A model generated the notes under the pieces. It was not told the origin of the DNA. It was given only the letters and a program-made list of their open reading frames with translations, and ran no database searches. 6,103 nt of DNA, taken from NCBI GenBank assembly GCA_030425055.1, contig JAUHVN010000177.1, positions 1 through 6,103 of the forward strand. Reading direction: 5' to 3'. The stretch comes from Actinomycetes bacterium (GTDB lineage: Bacteria > Actinomycetota > Actinomycetes > Actinomycetales > Microbacteriaceae). Both the position numbers and the translations under genes were made by a program. Position 1 is the stretch's first letter. The number at the start of each line of letters is the position of its first letter. Positions 5,504-6,103 of the stretch are shown one piece after another.

Positions 5504-6103
5504 ATGGCCGAGCCTGTCTCAGACTTCTACGCCGTCATCCCCGCGGGCGGAATCGGCAGTCGGCTGTGGCCGCTGTCGCGCGCGGACGCCCCCAAGTTCC
5601 TCCACGATCTGAGCGGATCGGGCAACACGCTCCTGCGCGATACGTGGGATCGCCTCGAGCCTCTGACCGGTCCCGACCGCATCGCGGTGGTCACCGGCCG
5701 CGCGCATCGGGCGGCGGTCGAGAAGGAACTGCCGGGCGTCCCCGACAAGAACGTCTTCCTCGAGTCCGAACCGCGTGACTCGACGGCGGCCATCGGCCTC
5801 GCCGCCGCGATCCTGTCGCGACGCGAGCCGGACGTGATCATCGGCTCCTTCGCGGCCGACCACGTCATCCGGGTTCCGCACCTGTTCGACTGGGCGGTGC
5901 GCCAGGCGATCGAGGTGGCGCGCGAGGGCTACGTCTGCACGATCGGGATGCCGCCGACCGAGCCCTCGATCGGCTTCGGCTACATCCGCAAGGGGGCCGA
6001 GCTCATCGTCGACGGCGCGCCGGAGGCATCCCTCGTCGCCAGCTTCGTCGAGAAGCCCGACCTCGAGACGGCGAAGGACTACTTCGCCGACCGCACCTAC
6101 CTG
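5504..6103 (+). CDS. manC: Mannose-1-phosphate guanylyltransferase, N-terminal 200 residues (partial)
   Basis: The enzyme joins mannose-1-phosphate and GTP to give GDP-mannose, the mannosyl donor for cell-envelope glycans and glycolipids; it acts in the cytoplasm. The frame is open to the window end, so about the first 200 residues are present. The nucleotide-binding signature is PAGGIGSRLWPLSR (13-26), followed by PKF (30-32). Further conserved blocks are EPRDSTAAIGLAA (89-101, counterpart of the EPxxRxTAxAI block), FAADHVI (116-122, counterpart of the P/A-x-DH metal site), TIGMPPTEPSIGFGYI (146-161) and FVEKPD (181-186). The sugar-binding second half is outside the window, so a fused isomerase domain cannot be excluded. 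It starts 22 bases after the flotillin stop on the same strand, so it may be co-transcribed with it, use its own leaderless promoter, or both. Confidence 0.93.
   Translation, partial: MAEPVSDFYAVIPAGGIGSRLWPLSRADAPKFLHDLSGSGNTLLRDTWDRLEPLTGPDRIAVVTGRAHRAAVEKELPGVPDKNVFLESEPRDSTAAIGLAAAILSRREPDVIIGSFAADHVIRVPHLFDWAVRQAIEVAREGYVCTIGMPPTEPSIGFGYIRKGAELIVDGAPEASLVASFVEKPDLETAKDYFADRTYL

Noticed and set aside
399..6031. The hexamer GGATGC/GCATCC occurs roughly 15 times, more than base composition predicts, suggesting a signal motif.
   Set aside because: Most copies on the coding strand are an isoleucine ATC codon flanked by a preceding C and a following C. Codon use explains them without a DNA signal.

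Overview
The window is high-G+C actinobacterial chromosome. Nearly every codon ends in G or C, starts include GTG and apparently CTG, and the protein signatures fit Microbacteriaceae, most likely Microbacterium or a close relative. That assignment comes from recognition of the proteins, not from a database search. I see no mobile element, CRISPR array, tRNA or rRNA.

Layout. Positions 1-97 (minus strand) hold the first 32 codons of a membrane protein, probably a major facilitator transporter, which appears to start at CTG. Positions 136-3651 (minus strand) hold a complete succinate dehydrogenase (respiratory complex II) operon in the order sdhC-sdhD-sdhA-sdhB. It is tightly packed, with TGATG stop/start overlaps at sdhC/sdhD and sdhA/sdhB. 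The 246-base gap at 3652-3897 separates it from a divergent gene. This gap holds the probable sdhC promoter, a hairpin-containing sdhC leader, a perfect 16-base palindrome with iron-box-like half-sites, and a possible 11-codon leader ORF on the plus strand. Positions 3898-5481 (plus strand) encode a FloT-like flotillin/SPFH membrane-scaffold protein. Twenty-two bases later, 5504-6103 (plus strand) holds the first 200 codons of a mannose-1-phosphate guanylyltransferase (manC), which may be read from a leaderless transcript.

How the genes work together. SdhC and SdhD anchor the SdhA flavoprotein and SdhB iron-sulfur protein to the membrane, passing electrons from succinate to quinone and linking the TCA cycle to respiration. 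All expected FAD, active-site and iron-sulfur residues are present. The anchors carry four well-placed histidines, which suggests a two-heme enzyme. The flotillin would organise membrane domains. ManC makes GDP-mannose for cell-envelope glycans. The three units are otherwise ordinary housekeeping genes.

I do not see a clearly new biological system. The most interesting points are the palindrome beside the sdh promoter (possible iron or metal control of complex II, perhaps shared with the flotillin), the CTG start of the transporter, the possible leaderless manC, and a two-cysteine exported tail on SdhD.
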